The translations under genes and the position numbers were made by a program. This document shows positions 45,300 through 57,900 of a stretch of 64,000 bases of DNA, piece by piece. Each line of letters opens with the position of its first letter. Positions within the stretch are counted from its first letter, which is position 1. The notes below the pieces were generated by a model. The model had not been told where the DNA came from and made no database searches. It worked only from the letters and a program-made list of their open reading frames with translations. The stretch is from Diogma glabrata (taxonomy: Eukaryota; Arthropoda; Insecta; Diptera; Cylindrotomidae): contig OY856186.1 in NCBI GenBank assembly GCA_963693315.1, positions 285,158,492 to 285,222,491 on the forward strand, given 5' to 3'.

Positions 45300-45590
45300 T
45301 TCAGTCTTTGATTATTTGTGTTAAATCCAGTCTTCAATATTATGTCAATTATTACCAGTCTGCAGTCTTCAATGAATTGTGTTACATCCAGTCTTCAAAT
45401 GTGATGTCAACTATTACCAGTCTTCAGTTTTCAATTTATTTGTGTCAAATCCAGTCTTCAAATATGATGTCAACTATTATCAGCTATTATTACTTTGTGT
45501 CGAATGCAGTCTTCAAAAATGATGTAAACAAAACAATGTCTTCAATCTTCAATAATTTCTGTTAAAGCTAAATCCAGTCGTCAAATATAC
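45300..45590 (+). repeat. Minisatellite, ~60-bp unit (CCAGTCTTCA)
   Basis: CCAGTCTTCAAATATGATGT-like segments alternate with ATTACCAGTCTTCAG and TTATTTGTGTCAAATCC over about five imperfect copies directly after the retrotransposon tail. The inverted duplicate is at 55725-56015. Confidence 0.8.
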
Positions 45591-46323
45591 AGTCCACTCA
45601 CTCACTACCTTGATATTTTTTGTTATGTAATAAATGAAGTTTAATTTGAAGTTCTTTTTTATTCAAAGATTTAGTTTTGGTCGAAGTATCGAATTTATAG
45701 TGATAATCATTATCAACGGGTTTCATTTAACTTTTTATAAGATAATATGACTTTCGTAATAATAAACTGATGAATTTTATTTTATTTTATGTGCGAAAAA
45801 AATTGTATTGTGAAGGTAATGAGAAAATATACAAAAAACAAAGATGCTCTTTGAATAATTAATTTTAGTGATTTAAAAAAATTATCATATTTATTAAATA
45901 TTTCTTGTTTGTCATTTTTCATGTCGGTTTACTTATATGTTAATTCATTTTTTTATAATATTAAGAAAATTGTGGAAAATTAATAATATTTTTCATATGT
46001 AAGTCAAATATTTAGTTTCTTTTATTTCTGATTTTTTTCATTTAAATTGTATCATTAAAAAAATGGAGAAAAAATGAACGCCTCATTTACAAATGCACTC
46101 ACACATCATTTTACAACTTAAAAATACGATTGCAATCTTCTTTTGCCGTAATGACGTTACCAAAAATACTAGTCTAGAAAAGATTCATACCCCACAAATA
46201 TTGTGGCGGCATAATGTGGTCACGCGCGTCACGCCCATGTTCTCGCTTAGACGTCATCGCGTGACTGCTCTTTATTTTGTGGCCATTTTTGTGGCACCAT
46301 GCGAAATGTAATTTCTGTTCGGG
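45591..46323. other. No gene seen
   Basis: AT-rich DNA. A 72-codon frame at 46093-46311 lies in a less AT-rich patch and is duplicated at 54991-55209. It has no recognisable domain and I do not call it a gene. Confidence 0.4.
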
Positions 46324-46675
46324 TTATTTATTAGTTTTGACACTCATGATAATAAAGATACAGGGATTTTATAATGCATAAAATGAATTAACAATCTACT
46401 TTTCAGCATTTTTCACACTAAACTTTGTCCAAAGTTCAGGCGAATACTGAAAACCGCTTTTTTTAAACCGTTTTATTTTACAATTTAAATGTGCAGTTGT
46501 GCGTAAAACATTATAAATATATTCAGGTTGAAACCAACATACTTGGTTCAATAAACAACCTTGCTTCGCGTCGGGTTTCAATTTGAACCGCGGGCGTAAT
46601 CTTCTTTTTTTCCCTCAATAACTATTACGCATCATAAAAGCCCTATTATCATGAGTGTCAAAGCTGATAAATAAA
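46324..46675. mobile_element. 352-bp MITE
   Basis: The ends TTATTTATTAGTTTTGACAC and the inverse of TTATTTATCAGCTTTGACAC continue through TCATGATAATA, giving about 31-bp inverted repeats with few mismatches. No coding sequence is seen. The breakpoint of the large inverted duplication (46397) falls inside this element. Confidence 0.75.
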
Positions 46676-46890
46676 CTATTAAATTTTTTGTTTCGATCAA
46701 TTTGCGGAAATGTCAAAAACAATATAGTTATCTATCATTGTTTACATATATTTCTTATCGTTTTATTCTACTTTATCAGATTTTAAATATAAATCAACTT
46801 AAGGCTAATTATGTACATTGCAGCAATTAAGTAGAAATTAATGCAATATATTTATTTTTGTCAAAAGCAACTTGAATATATAGCTTTAGT

Positions 46891-48091
46891 TTATTTGATG
46901 TTACCGTAAGGATTTCCTAGCCATGGATAAACCGCTGGACAATTAACACATACTGTCATATATCTTTCCTCAGTACCACGTTCTAATCGACATGTTTTTG
47001 GAATACAAGTTGATTGTTTAACTAAACGACAGTTATTCCATGATGTTGAATTCATATTTTCCACTCTTATTGGATTTTGAATCCATTTTATTACATTTGT
47101 TGCTGAGGATATATAAACATCTTTTAGATTTTGTAAATAATCAATGAACTTTATATATGCATCGAAATAAACTGGTGAAAGGTTAAACCATGCTGCATGA
47201 ACATAAAATCCAAAAGGTGCTCGATTTGTGTTGTAAGTTCGGTTAAAATTGCCAATCATAAATTGAACAAGTTCATCCACATTGTGTGGTCTAAAAACAG
47301 TTATAATTAAAAACATAAATTAAAATTAAAAGACACAAAAGCTTACATATTAACACAAGTATCCACCATTGAACACACAATATTTAGCTGATCTCTCCAA
47401 TTAATCATCGGTAAAACCCAAACATTTTTCCAACTTTCTTTGGGACATGGTCCAATAGGACAATCTTGTATAGATCGAGTTTCTAATGTATACGGCCATA
47501 ATCCAGGTTCCAAAAAGTGTTGCGTAGGCCATGATGCATCGAATAAAAAATTATTATTTGCCAACATTTCGAACGAGTTGTCACCAGACATTTGTAAAAA
47601 TTTCTGGTGACAGTTCCGTTTTCCTCCGTTTCTGAAATATTTCCATAATACGATACAATTGTGCGTTCTCCAGCAAATTCTTTATTTAATAAATATAGAT
47701 CAGCATTTAACCAATATGTTGTATTTGGATTATGCGATATTGAATGTAATGCAATTTCATGTCCTTCCGAATATAGTTTATTAACTAAACTATAATCGGT
47801 ATATTCATGGGAGACATAAAATGTTGCAGAAACAGGACATGCATCCTTATTGATTCGTCCAGATAACGCGCGACGATAGTATTCATAATTTAATCCAGTA
47901 ACAGCATCATCAAATGTTAACATAACAAACTGTGGTGTTTCGTCTTTATTCAATTCTCCAGGAATTGATGTTGATGAACATCGACAAGATGGAAGTAAAC
48001 ATGTTGCTGGATCACAAACTGGCGCCACTGAATTTATAGGATTTCCAAAATATCCCAAAACAAAAAACACTGTCACTGTATTATAATTCAT
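46891..48091 (-). CDS. Chitin deacetylase-like polysaccharide deacetylase (short type), one frameshift
   Basis: Insect chitin deacetylases remove acetyl groups from chitin in the cuticle or gut lining. I start at the ATG at 48091, giving a hydrophobic signal-peptide-like N-terminus (MNYNTVTVFFVLGYFGNP). A Cys-rich segment follows (CDPATCLLPSCRC), then the deacetylase domain with LTFDDA (motif 1, metal-binding Asp), EIALHSISHNP (metal-binding His pair), FLFDAS, WPYTL and GFYVHAAWF. Exon 1 (48091-47347) ends at a GTAAGC donor, the 56-bp intron is 47291-47346, and exon 2 runs 47290-46891. The spliced frame (CVNI-PHNVDEL) matches the family. Chitin-binding and LDLa domains are absent, as in the short, gut-type group. 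Near 47592, in a short A-run, one base is missing relative to the expected frame. The adjoining R-x-P-[FY] motif reads RNFY, lacking Pro. It may be a young pseudogene, or the missing base may be a sequence error. Confidence 0.8.
47291..47346 (-). other. 56-bp intron of the chitin deacetylase gene
   Basis: Minus strand GTAAGC donor at 47346 and TTTTTAG acceptor at 47291. Removal joins N-I-P-H-N in frame. The size is typical of short insect introns. Confidence 0.85.
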
Positions 48092-48156
48092 TTGAGTATT
48101 ACCCGTTGGCACTGGGCGTCAATTAATAAATGTTCTCGTTATTATATATTTCAGGT

Positions 48157-48166
48157 CTATATATAG
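48157..48166 (-). promoter_or_regulatory. TATA-box candidate for the chitin deacetylase gene
   Basis: CTATATATAG lies about 65-75 bp upstream of the ATG at 48091, which would place initiation about 30 bp downstream and leave a short leader. Confidence 0.45.
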
Positions 48167-48284
48167 TCGACTTTATTTAAGTATTTATTTATTTAAATTA
48201 AATTATTAAAATTATTTATTTTATTTACTGATAACTGAACTTGTGATTGATTTTATTGATAAGCATAATGCTATGTTTCAAGAA

Positions 48285-48530
48285 TTAATATATAATAGTA
48301 TTTAAATAGCAGTTATTATTAAGAAGTTTTTGCTGAAAAATTTCTTTATCAGCATTACAAACAGACTTACTTCCGCTTGTGAAATTAAAGTAGTAGTACT
48401 GATAATTGAATTCTTGGCGAAAATTATTTTGATTTTGTCTTGTGTATAAAATATTTTTAGTGCTGTTACATTCCACGAAGAAAAGTAATAATGTAATGTA
48501 AAAGTAATATGTAATAATGTCCATCAGCAT
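48285..48530 (-). CDS. Hypothetical 81-residue secreted peptide
   Basis: From the ATG at 48530 the frame gives a signal-peptide-like start (MLMDIITYYFYITLLLFFVEC). An Asn/Tyr-rich mature part with N-glycosylation-type NST and NFT sites and three Cys follows. It lies on the same strand upstream of the deacetylase gene. No family is recognised. It may be a small gene, an exon, or chance in AT-rich DNA. Confidence 0.3.
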   Translation of the reverse strand: MLMDIITYYFYITLLLFFVECNSTKNILYTRQNQNNFRQEFNYQYYYFNFTSGSKSVCNADKEIFQQKLLNNNCYLNTIIY

Positions 48531-48584
48531 TCTAGAAATAGTGGGTCTATCATTCTTTCTTATCAAGAATAACAGAGCATGCAC

Positions 48585-49042
48585 AATGAAAATACTTTTT
48601 TCTACTATCCAACTTAAAAAATCTACTTTCGATGTTTGTTCATTGCATCGAAAATTTCTTTTTCGTCACCAGTGATAAAAAAACCTATACAAATTACTTT
48701 CGTACCTAGTGACGAAAGCAATTTTTTAAAAGCCATCTATTTTCTAATTTCTTAACTAGAATAAATCATCCTAAAACACCCGTTAAGAGAATCAATTGAT
48801 TGAATAAAATAATTTTGTTAGTGTTAATTTGTCTCTCTTGGGAAGATGACGTTAATTAATTTTAGAATTATTTACGGACAGTTTACATTAAAAATGTAAA
48901 AATAATAATAGTTAACTATTTAAGATTTATAATATTGTTTTAAAATAGTTTGGTAACAAACAGTTGGTGTTAAAATATTTTTAAAAAAATTATTTCACTC
49001 TTTTATTTAAGAAAAACGAAAAAAAATATTTATTTACATATA
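48585..49042. other. No gene seen
   Basis: AT-rich. A TTTCGTCAC/GTGACGAAA inverted pair occurs at about 48660-48720. Confidence 0.4.
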
Positions 49043-50257
49043 GTATATTTTCCTACAAGAGATGAAAACATTGCTTTTTTCGTGAGTAAACATTGGTTCA
49101 CGAGACGCGCTAGCGTCGAGTGAGACATGTTTACCAACGAAAAACGTTTTTATCTCGCGTAGGAAATGCAATTTTTTCTATGATAGTAATATATGATCGA
49201 TATTAACTATAAATTATAAAGCTAGAAATCGACAAGAAAACATTCGAAATTCATATTCTATTTTTTCATGGTTACGTACAATATTTTACGTTGTTTTAAA
49301 ATATATCAGGAATTTACGTTACGTCATCCTCATACAAAAACTAAATCAAAACTGTTGTTTTTATTTTAGAAACCATAATAAACAATAAACATTTTAAACT
49401 TGATTTTATTTATTACAAAACCGTTTTTACTTATAAGCCTACTAGACGCAAAATGCAAAAAAGAATAAACCTTTAAAGATGTATTATTTAATGATTTAAG
49501 GGGCTTTATAGACCAAATAGAATAAATATATAGAATTTTGTAGTGAAATTAGAATGAAAATATGTATATGTACAAAGTTAACGACTTTTTTGTATGAAAA
49601 GACAATCAGGTCAATCAACTAAAGACGGGGTTTTTATGACATAGAAATCGGATAATTTATTCATATTGAGTCATCTATATTTTAATAGCAGAAATATAAA
49701 TTTAAAGGTTTTGTTTGGATGTTTTTATGTTTTAAATTTGAATTGTATGTAATTATAAATGAAAATGCTTAATAATTTTTAAAAAAGTAGTAGAAAAAGT
49801 ACAGTTTTCTATTCGCCGAAAATCATATTTTGAATCTCGCGACCATTACCAACCTCGGCTATCGCCTCGGCTGATACACTGTCCTCTCGCTTCAAAATAT
49901 GTTGTTTTCGACATCGTTGAAAAATATACTATTTTCTATGCGAAAAGTAAACTCACTAGTGTAAAAAAATAACAAAATATGGTTGCTATGGTTTTTCATA
50001 TAATTTTACAAAGTATTTTAAATAACGTAACCATGAAAAAATAGAACATGAATTTTGAATGTTTTATTGTCGATTTATAACTTTATAATTTATAGTAAAT
50101 ATCGATTATATATTAGTATCATAGAAAAAATTGCATTTCCTACGCGAGATAAAAACGTTTTTCGTTCGTAAACATGTCTCACTCGACGCTAGCGCGTCTC
50201 GTGAACAAATGTTTACTCGAAAAAAACAATGTTTTCATCTCTTGTAGGAAAATATAC
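49043..50257. mobile_element. 1.2-kb element with long terminal inverted repeats
   Basis: Begins TA-GTATATTTTCCTACAAGA and ends with the inverse, so TA is a likely target duplication. The inverted repeats are about 240 bp, through GGTTACGT. They include GC-richer blocks (TTCACGAGACGCGCTAGCG, CTCGCGTAGGAAATGC). No transposase is present, so it is non-autonomous. A related partial copy is at 24779-25145. Confidence 0.8.
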
Positions 50258-51181
50258 TATTACTCATGAAGTGATGAGATCAAAGTTTGTATGAAAATTT
50301 ATTTTGATAAAAAAATTTTTTTTGGATATAATTTTGTCAATGAAATAGTCAAAAGTTTGCTCAAATTTTCGATAGAATACTGGCTATTTATGTACCAAGG
50401 GCGTAATGAAGGTTATTGCACCCAGAAAGCGACGTAAGCCAGCTCGAGGGCCTCTGGCCCGAGAGATGGATGCTGCTTTATGGGCGTAATACCCAGTAGC
50501 GCCAGGGGTGTATACAAGGTTTATGTTCACTTAATAAGCTAAAACTAATAAAATAGTACATTATTTAATTAGAAGCTAAAGTGATACTTTTTGTGTTGAG
50601 TTTATAGTTTGACAATTATAGACGATACACAAAAAGTCACTTCAGCTCCGAATTAAATACACTATTTTTTCGGCAAACGTTTAAATTTTTTATAAATATG
50701 AAATTAATACATCAAGCTTTTTATAAATATGAATTTTTATCATCATAATTACTTCCAAAAAGAGAAAAAAACATTTAAATTTGTGTGAATAACATTTTTT
50801 TATCAAAGCAGCCTTTTCAAAATTTCATAATCCAATTGAAATAGTTGTTATTTTGTTGTCATAGTTATACAAAAATTACAAATTTCATTATCCAATGAAA
50901 CTGTTTGTTATGTTTTGTTGTCATAGTAACATACAATAATTCAAAATATCTGTGTCAATAAGTATCATAATAATAATGAGAATCAACTTATTTTTTCTTG
51001 TCATAGTTATACAATATGTTTGAAAAAATAATAAACTAACAAATAACAAATGTTACTTTACAGCCTCCGTAATATAAAATGAAAATGGCGTTACTTTTGC
51101 TGTCGCAGGCTAAAAAGTAAGACTTTAGCTAACTCCCTAGCGGCAGTAAAGTTAAACTCTACATCCGTTTGCCGTAATAGT

Positions 51182-51312
51182 AGATTCTTGTATGAGCTTA
51201 GAATGAAGGCAATTCTTCACGAGGATGAAGTTTCCCGGAACGAGCGTAGCGAGTGGAGGGAATCATCCGAGTGAAGAATTGCCTTCATCCTAAGCGAATA
51301 CAAGATACTATT
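51182..51312. repeat. Hairpin repeat, ~130 bp
   Basis: TAGATTCTTGTATGAGCTTA opens and TAGTATCTTGTATTCGCTTA closes in inverse, with GGCAATTCTTCAC arms. The loop contains CTCGCTACGCTCG. It is the same family as the two blocks at 25.4-25.9 kb and the copy at 63.2 kb. Confidence 0.8.
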
Positions 51313-52715
51313 TTATCGACGACTACAAATATTTATATCGCTATATTGAAATAAATCTATGAAATGAAAAACAAAACAAAACATATTTGTTTATTTTATA
51401 TGTATTGTTCTTGTTTTATCTTGTTTATATTACTATACCAACAAATCAACTTTTTAATTTGTTAGGGGAATTTTGAATAAATAAAGTGGAATGAAATAAA
51501 TAAAAAAGAATTTGATACATAGAAAGGAATGAATACAATTACAATGAAAGATATACGCATGGAAAGTATATATTCTTTAGTAGTCGTGGATAAAACAATT
51601 TATTTGTGTTTTCTATTTGTATGCAAAAAATTCAAATAAACTCTAGTATGCCTTGATATTAAATAATTTGAAGTTTGAAACAATTATTTTTTGTTTGTAT
51701 CTATGTAAATAAATTATCGGTTGTAATACCTCGAGTCATTGTAATGTTTTCGAAAATTTTTTGGTTTTACGAATTAAATTATTTAGCAACACTGCGAACC
51801 ATAGCGCTCAATAAACCACAAGTCTGAAGGTACCGGAACCACGAGTGGTTTAAGTAGTGGTTTGATTGAACAGTGGTGCTTGAAAATAATTTAATGAGTA
51901 AAATTGAAAAATTTTAGACAAAAAATTCAATGAAGAGTGGTATTTATTATTTAATGAGATAATTTTTTTTAATTATAATTTTGTTTAAAAGACAATTATT
52001 ATTTTCCAAATAAAATTTTTTCTACAAATTACTCAGTTGATAAAAAAAAAATTTAAAAAAGCAAATAATAAAAATGTCCGTTTTCGTTCATAAATGATTA
52101 CATGTTTATTTTTTTTGTCAAAAATAAATTACAAATTTATAGAATTTATTACTAAGATGAAATTGTATTTCATTTTCTTAGAAGAAAAAATGACAACAAA
52201 GAATTATCATAACGACAAAGCAAAACTATCGACGACAAGAAGAATTGCCGACAGTTAAAACAAAATTTAAATATCATAGTTTGTATGAATGAAAAATAAA
52301 ATTTCTGACAGAAAAAAAAATTATCAGTTGTAATTTCCCAAGGGCGGTGATAGTTCGAAAAAATTTTTTGACAAAAATTTCGAAAGCATGGGGCCGTAGG
52401 CCGAGGGCTTTTATCAATACCACTTGCTTGAGAAATTTTTTAAAAAATTATGAGAATTTATTAACGAACGAGGGGAATTCGTTGGCCTACTGTGATATCA
52501 GTTAATTATTTCAAAATTAGGCTGATAATTTTTAATATCCCTGAGGCCAGACGTATAACTTTTTGTTATTAGTATAATTCTAATGTTATTGGTGAAATTG
52601 AATGATGTGATTACATTCTAGAGAATTTCATTGGGTTAAATTAAAATTAAACTAATGCAAAAAATGTTCGATATAATTCAGTAATTAGAACCAATCTACG
52701 TACGTAACTTATTTT

Positions 52716-53138
52716 CTAATCTAATTGGAAATGTAACGTTTTGGTGTGGACCTCCACATTTGGACTTTTATCTTCAAGCTTTCGCATGACACTGTCTAGT
52801 TCTATTAGGAAAAGTGTCGGTAGAAGAGCGCAGCCTTGTCTCACTCCTTGGTGGTTGTGGTATTGGTCACTTTGCTGTCCTTTGTATTGAATTCTGTTTC
52901 CAGCATCTTGGTACATTTCTCAGATTAGATCAATTATTTTCTTCGGGATGCCCATTTTGCAAAGTGATTTCCTGATAGCACGTCTGTTGATGGTATCAAA
53001 TGCGCACTCGAAGTCCATGAAGAGGAGATACAGTGGTGAGTGCCATTCGTTTGATTGTTCTATGATAATGCGGATTGTGTTGATATGATCAGTAGAGGTT
53101 ATACCTGGTCTAAAGCCAGATTGTTTATATCTGATCAA
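52716..53138 (-). pseudogene. RTE-like reverse transcriptase fragment
   Basis: The minus-strand frame shows SGFRPGITSTDHI, LYLLFMDFECAFDTINR (first catalytic Asp), a TGA stop after KKIIDLI, then GVRQGCALLPTLF. The frame stays the same across the stop. The spacing and the VRQGC block point to an RTE/BovB-like non-LTR lineage, different from the CR1/Jockey-like copies in this window. Both ends are truncated and the Y/F-A-D-D box is missing. Confidence 0.75.
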
Positions 53139-53789
53139 TTGACTTTAAACATCTCTAATCCGAAATGTTCCTTTAAACAAAACAATATAATTTTTGTTTG
53201 CCCTAACTATAAATACAACAAAGAAAATATGGAGGGGCTGAAATCTCAAGGCTCTGAGATATCAAGACTTCGGTCTGGGTTAAGAATTTTGACATACATA
53301 AAATAAAAAAAAAATGATTTTGATATAGATTTCGCAAAGAACTTTTATGAGGACATGGTTTTTAGTTTTGAGCAGCGATTACGCCGATCACGAAGGGGAA
53401 ATTCCAATCAAAATTGAAATTAAATAAAAACTCTTTCTATTCTTTGGTGACTGCGAACTTATAAGCATCAAAAAAAGGAGATTAAGATATTGGCGATTTG
53501 GTAAATATTTTTTAATAAAAAAAGAACTTGTGAAATTTATATAAATAATTGATAAAAAATATATAAATCTAAAAAAGGGATATTAATAATAAAAAAAGAA
53601 ATTTATTAAAATATATTGAAATAAAATATTATTATTGTGATTTATTTATTTCTTTTACGTGATTTACAAATTATTTTCCCGATATTATTTATCTTAAAAG
53701 TGTATCTAAAATTTATTCCATATTTTTACGCGAAAAATACAGTTTACGTAAATATAATTGAACATGGAAACTTCTGGATTTGTTATAGT

Positions 53790-54888
53790 TTTTGAAATAT
53801 TTTTGAAAAAGTTTCAATTTTCAATTTTGTAAGAATTTTTGGAATATTTTTAGAATTTTGAAAAATTTTAAATTTTTGATTTTATTATAATTTTTAAAAT
53901 TTTGGAAAAAGTTTCAATTTTTGATATTGTTATAATTTTTGAAATACTTTTAGAGTTTTGGAAAAAGCTCGAATTTTTGAATTTTTTAAAATTTTTGGAA
54001 TATTATTAGAATTTAAAAAAAGTTTATTTATTTGATTTTATTCTAATTTATGGAATATTTTTAGAATTTTGAAAAAAAAATAGAATTTTTGAATTTTATA
54101 TATATTTTTAGAATTTTGAAAAATGTTTCAATTTTTGATTTTGTAAGAATTTTTGGAATATTATTAGAATTTTGAAAGATTTTAAATTTTTGATTTTATT
54201 TTAATTTCTATAATTTTGGAAAAAGTTTCAATTTTTGATATTTTTATAATTTTTGCAATATTTTTAGAATTATGGAAAAAGTTTGAATATTTGAATTTTT
54301 GGATTATTAGAATTTAGAAAAAGTTTAAATGTTTGATTTTATTCTAACTTTTGGAATATTTTTAGAATTTTGAAAACAAAATTTTTTGAATTTTATATAT
54401 AGTTTTAGAATTTTGAAAAAGTTTCAATTTTTGATTTTGTAAGAATTTTTAGAATATTTTTAGAATTTTGAAAAATTTCAAATTTTTGATTTAATTATAA
54501 TGTTTCAATTTTTTGGAAAAAGTTTCAATTTTTGATATTGTAATAATTTTTGCAATATTTTTAGAATTTTGGAAAAGTTTGAATTTTTAAGAATTTTTGG
54601 AATATTAGAATTTAGAAAAAGTTTAAATTTTTGATTTTATTCTAATTTTTGGGATATTTTTAGAATATTGAAAAAAATAAATAGAATTTTTGAATTTTAT
54701 ATGTATTTTTAGAATTTTGAAAAAAGTTTCAATTTTTGATTTTGTAAGAATTTTTGGAATACTTTAAGAATTTTGAAAAATTTTAAATTTTTGATTTTAT
54801 TATAATTTTTATAATTTTGGAAAAAGTTACAATTTATGATTTTGTTATAATTTATGCAATATTTTTAGAATTTTTGAAAAAAGTTTGT
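53790..54888 (+). repeat. AT-rich higher-order tandem repeat, ~300-bp period
   Basis: Words such as GTTTCAATTTTTGATTTTGT and GGAATATTTTTAGAATTTTG recur, the full pattern about every 295-316 bp for roughly 3.7 copies, with ~50-60-bp sub-units. Each sub-unit is a degenerate AATTTT/GAAAA string. No coding. Confidence 0.8.
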
Positions 54889-54907
54889 AGATTTGTAGAT
54901 TTGTAGA

Positions 54908-57900
54908 TTGTTAATTCATTTTATGCATTATAAAATCCCTGTATCTTTATTATCATGAGTGTCAAAACTAATAAATAACCCGAACAGAAATTACATTTCG
55001 CATGGTGCCACAAAAATGGCCACAAAATAAAGAGCAGTCACGCGATGACGTCTAAGCGAGAACATGGGCGTGACGCGCGTGACCACATTATGCCGCCACA
55101 ATATTTGTGGGGTATGAATCTTTTCTAGACTAGTATTTTTGGTAACGTCATTACGGCAAAAGAAGATTGCAATCGTATTTTTAAGTTGTAAAATGATGTG
55201 TGAGTGCATTTGTAAATGAGGCGTTCATTTTTTCTCCATTTTTTTAATGATACAATTTAAATGAAAAAAATCAGAAATAAAAGAAACTAAATATTTGACT
55301 TACATATGAAAAATATTATTAATTTTCCACAATTTTCTTAATATTATAAAAAAATGAATTAACATATAAGTAAACCGACATGAAAAATGACAAACAAGAA
55401 ATATTTAATAAATATGATAATTTTTTTAAATCACTAAAATTAATTATTCAAAGAGCATCTTTGTTTTTTGTATATTTTCTCATTACCTTCACAATACAAT
55501 TTTTTTCGCACATAAAATAAAATAAAATTCATCAGTTTATTATTACGAAAGTCATATTATCTTATAAAAAGTTAAATGAAACCCGTTGATAATGATTATC
55601 ACTATAAATTCGATACTTCGACCAAAACTAAATCTTTGAATAAAAAAGAACTTCAAATTAAACTTCATTTATTACATAACAAAAAATATCAAGGTAGTGA
55701 GTGAGTGGACTGTATATTTGACGACTGGATTTAGCTTTAACAGAAATTATTGAAGATTGAAGACATTGTTTTGTTTACATCATTTTTGAAGACTGCATTC
55801 GACACAAAGTAATAATAGCTGATAATAGTTGACATCATATTTGAAGACTGGATTTGACACAAATAAATTGAAAACTGAAGACTGGTAATAGTTGACATCA
55901 CATTTGAAGACTGGATGTAACACAATTCATTGAAGACTGCAGACTGGTAATAATTGACATAATATTGAAGACTGGATTTAACACAAATAATCAAAGACTG
56001 AAGATTGTATATAGCTTAACATAATTGTAGTGTTCGGTTTTTTTTTTTTTTATTCAATGTTAGGCATGTTTAGTGTTAACCAATATCAACGTCTCTGAAT
56101 ATCCGAAGATACCATGCTAACTAGGGAACTAGGGTTCGAAAGTATTATTCAATTTTCTTTGAGGAATTTATTAACCTTGATCTTAAAGTTTTGAGGATTA
56201 AAATTATCACGAAAGACCCACGCCGGTAGGGCATTCCAGAGATGAGAAACTCGGTTAAAAAATTCGCGTTGAAAAGCGACAGTTCTACACCTTGTCACTT
56301 GAACCGTAAAAGTATGGGCTGCTATTGATGCTCTGGTGAAACGCGTGAAGTTTGCTGGTTCAGGCAAAATCGATTTGATCTCCGTAGACGCCCGTTCGTC
56401 CATAATATACTTGTAAAATACCGTCAAATCAGCGACGTCAAGCTCGTTGGTAAGAGTCGAATTGCCGATCAATTTAACAGCTCTTCGTTGCATAGAATCA
56501 AGACATTTTAAGCTACTTATGTAGGCTCCACCCCATATGTGAGAGCAATACTCCATGCAGGGACGAATAAATGATTTATATATTAAAAGAAGCTGCTCGC
56601 TATTAAAAACCTTACAAGAACGACCCAAGAATCCTAATTTTTGAACAGCGTTCTTAGATAGGTTAAAAATATGAGAATTCCATTTCATATTATTTTCAAT
56701 CTCAACTCCTAGAAGTCTAACAGATTCTTTCTCTTGAAGATCATTTGAATCAAACTTTAATTAAAAGCGGATTAGGAGTTGATAACCTAGAAAAATGACA
56801 AACTTGAGTTTTACTTGTGTTGAATTCAACACTGTTAGCAACTCCCTAATCTAAGATGGTTTTTAAATCAATATTTAATGACTCTATCAAGTTTGATCTA
56901 TTGACATTAAGATTTGATGGTGCATACAAATTTGGCATTTCATGTGACGCATGAAGTGTGGTATCATCAGCAAAACTATGGATGGGATTAACTGTTGCAT
57001 CTAGCAATTCATTAATATAGAGAAGAAAAAGAGTAGGTGATAAAGCGGAACCCTGAGGAACACCAGCATTAGTTGAAAAAATATTCGATGAAACACCATC
57101 AACATTGACCCGAAATTTGCGCTCGGAAATAAAGCTTTGTAACCAAGAAATAAGTTGTTCATCTAAGCCGTAGCATCTCAATTTGCAAATAAGATTATTG
57201 TGCCATACTTTATCAAATGCTTTGATAATATCAAGAGCAACGCCAAAAGTCTTACCATGGTTTTCAAGCGACTTGTTCCAGATATGCGTGACAAAAGAAA
57301 GTAAATCTCCCGTCGCTCTTCCTTTACGGAATCCGTATTGTCTTTCTTTAAGTAATTTTGACGACTCTAAGAAGCTCATAATATTAAAATTAACATATTT
57401 CTCAAATACTTTAGAAACAACAGACAAAATTGATATAGGTCTATAGTTTCTTGGTTCCGTTTTAGCACCTTTCTTTGGAACTGGTTGTACACTAGCCATT
57501 TTCCATATATCAGGAAAAATTCCTTTCTTATATGAGAAATAGAAAATTTTAGTTAGGATTGGTGCTAATTCCTTAGCAAAAGTTTTAAGGATAATTGGAG
57601 GAATACTATCAGGTCCAGATGCCTTATTAGTATTGATTTGTAAGAGCATTTTCCGAATGACATTTTTACGAAAAATTATCCGCCCCATTTTGTTAGAAAC
57701 TCTAGGAATTGGTCTAGGTAGGATATTGGGTTCTACTAATGTAGAATTTAACGAGAAACAGTTACCCAATAAATTAGCTTTTTCTTTAGGGTCAATAACA
57801 GGCATATCGTTATCAATAAGAGGAGGTATAGAAGACTTACAAAAATTTCCTTGAACAACCTTGATGGCTTTATAAAATTTCGTGAACCAGTAGGGTGCTC

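Larger units (their letters stand above)
50461..54888 (+). repeat. Left arm of a large inverted duplication
   Basis: The segment is the reverse complement of 59287-64000. Positions run 64000-50461 at the outer known end and 59287-54888 at the inner end. Differences are few: scattered substitutions, a ~35-bp deletion near 51325, and absence of the 60383-60637 retro-insertion. The duplication continues beyond the window on the right side, so the true left limit may lie before 50461. Confidence 0.9.

Noticed and set aside
46093..46311. 72-codon frame conserved at 54991-55209
   Set aside because: The identity is explained by the segmental duplication; there is no domain or independent conservation.
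53055..53306. 83-codon frame (and inverse at 61120-61371)
   Set aside because: Runs antisense across the RTE fragment and into an unrelated repeat; conservation is due to the arm duplication.
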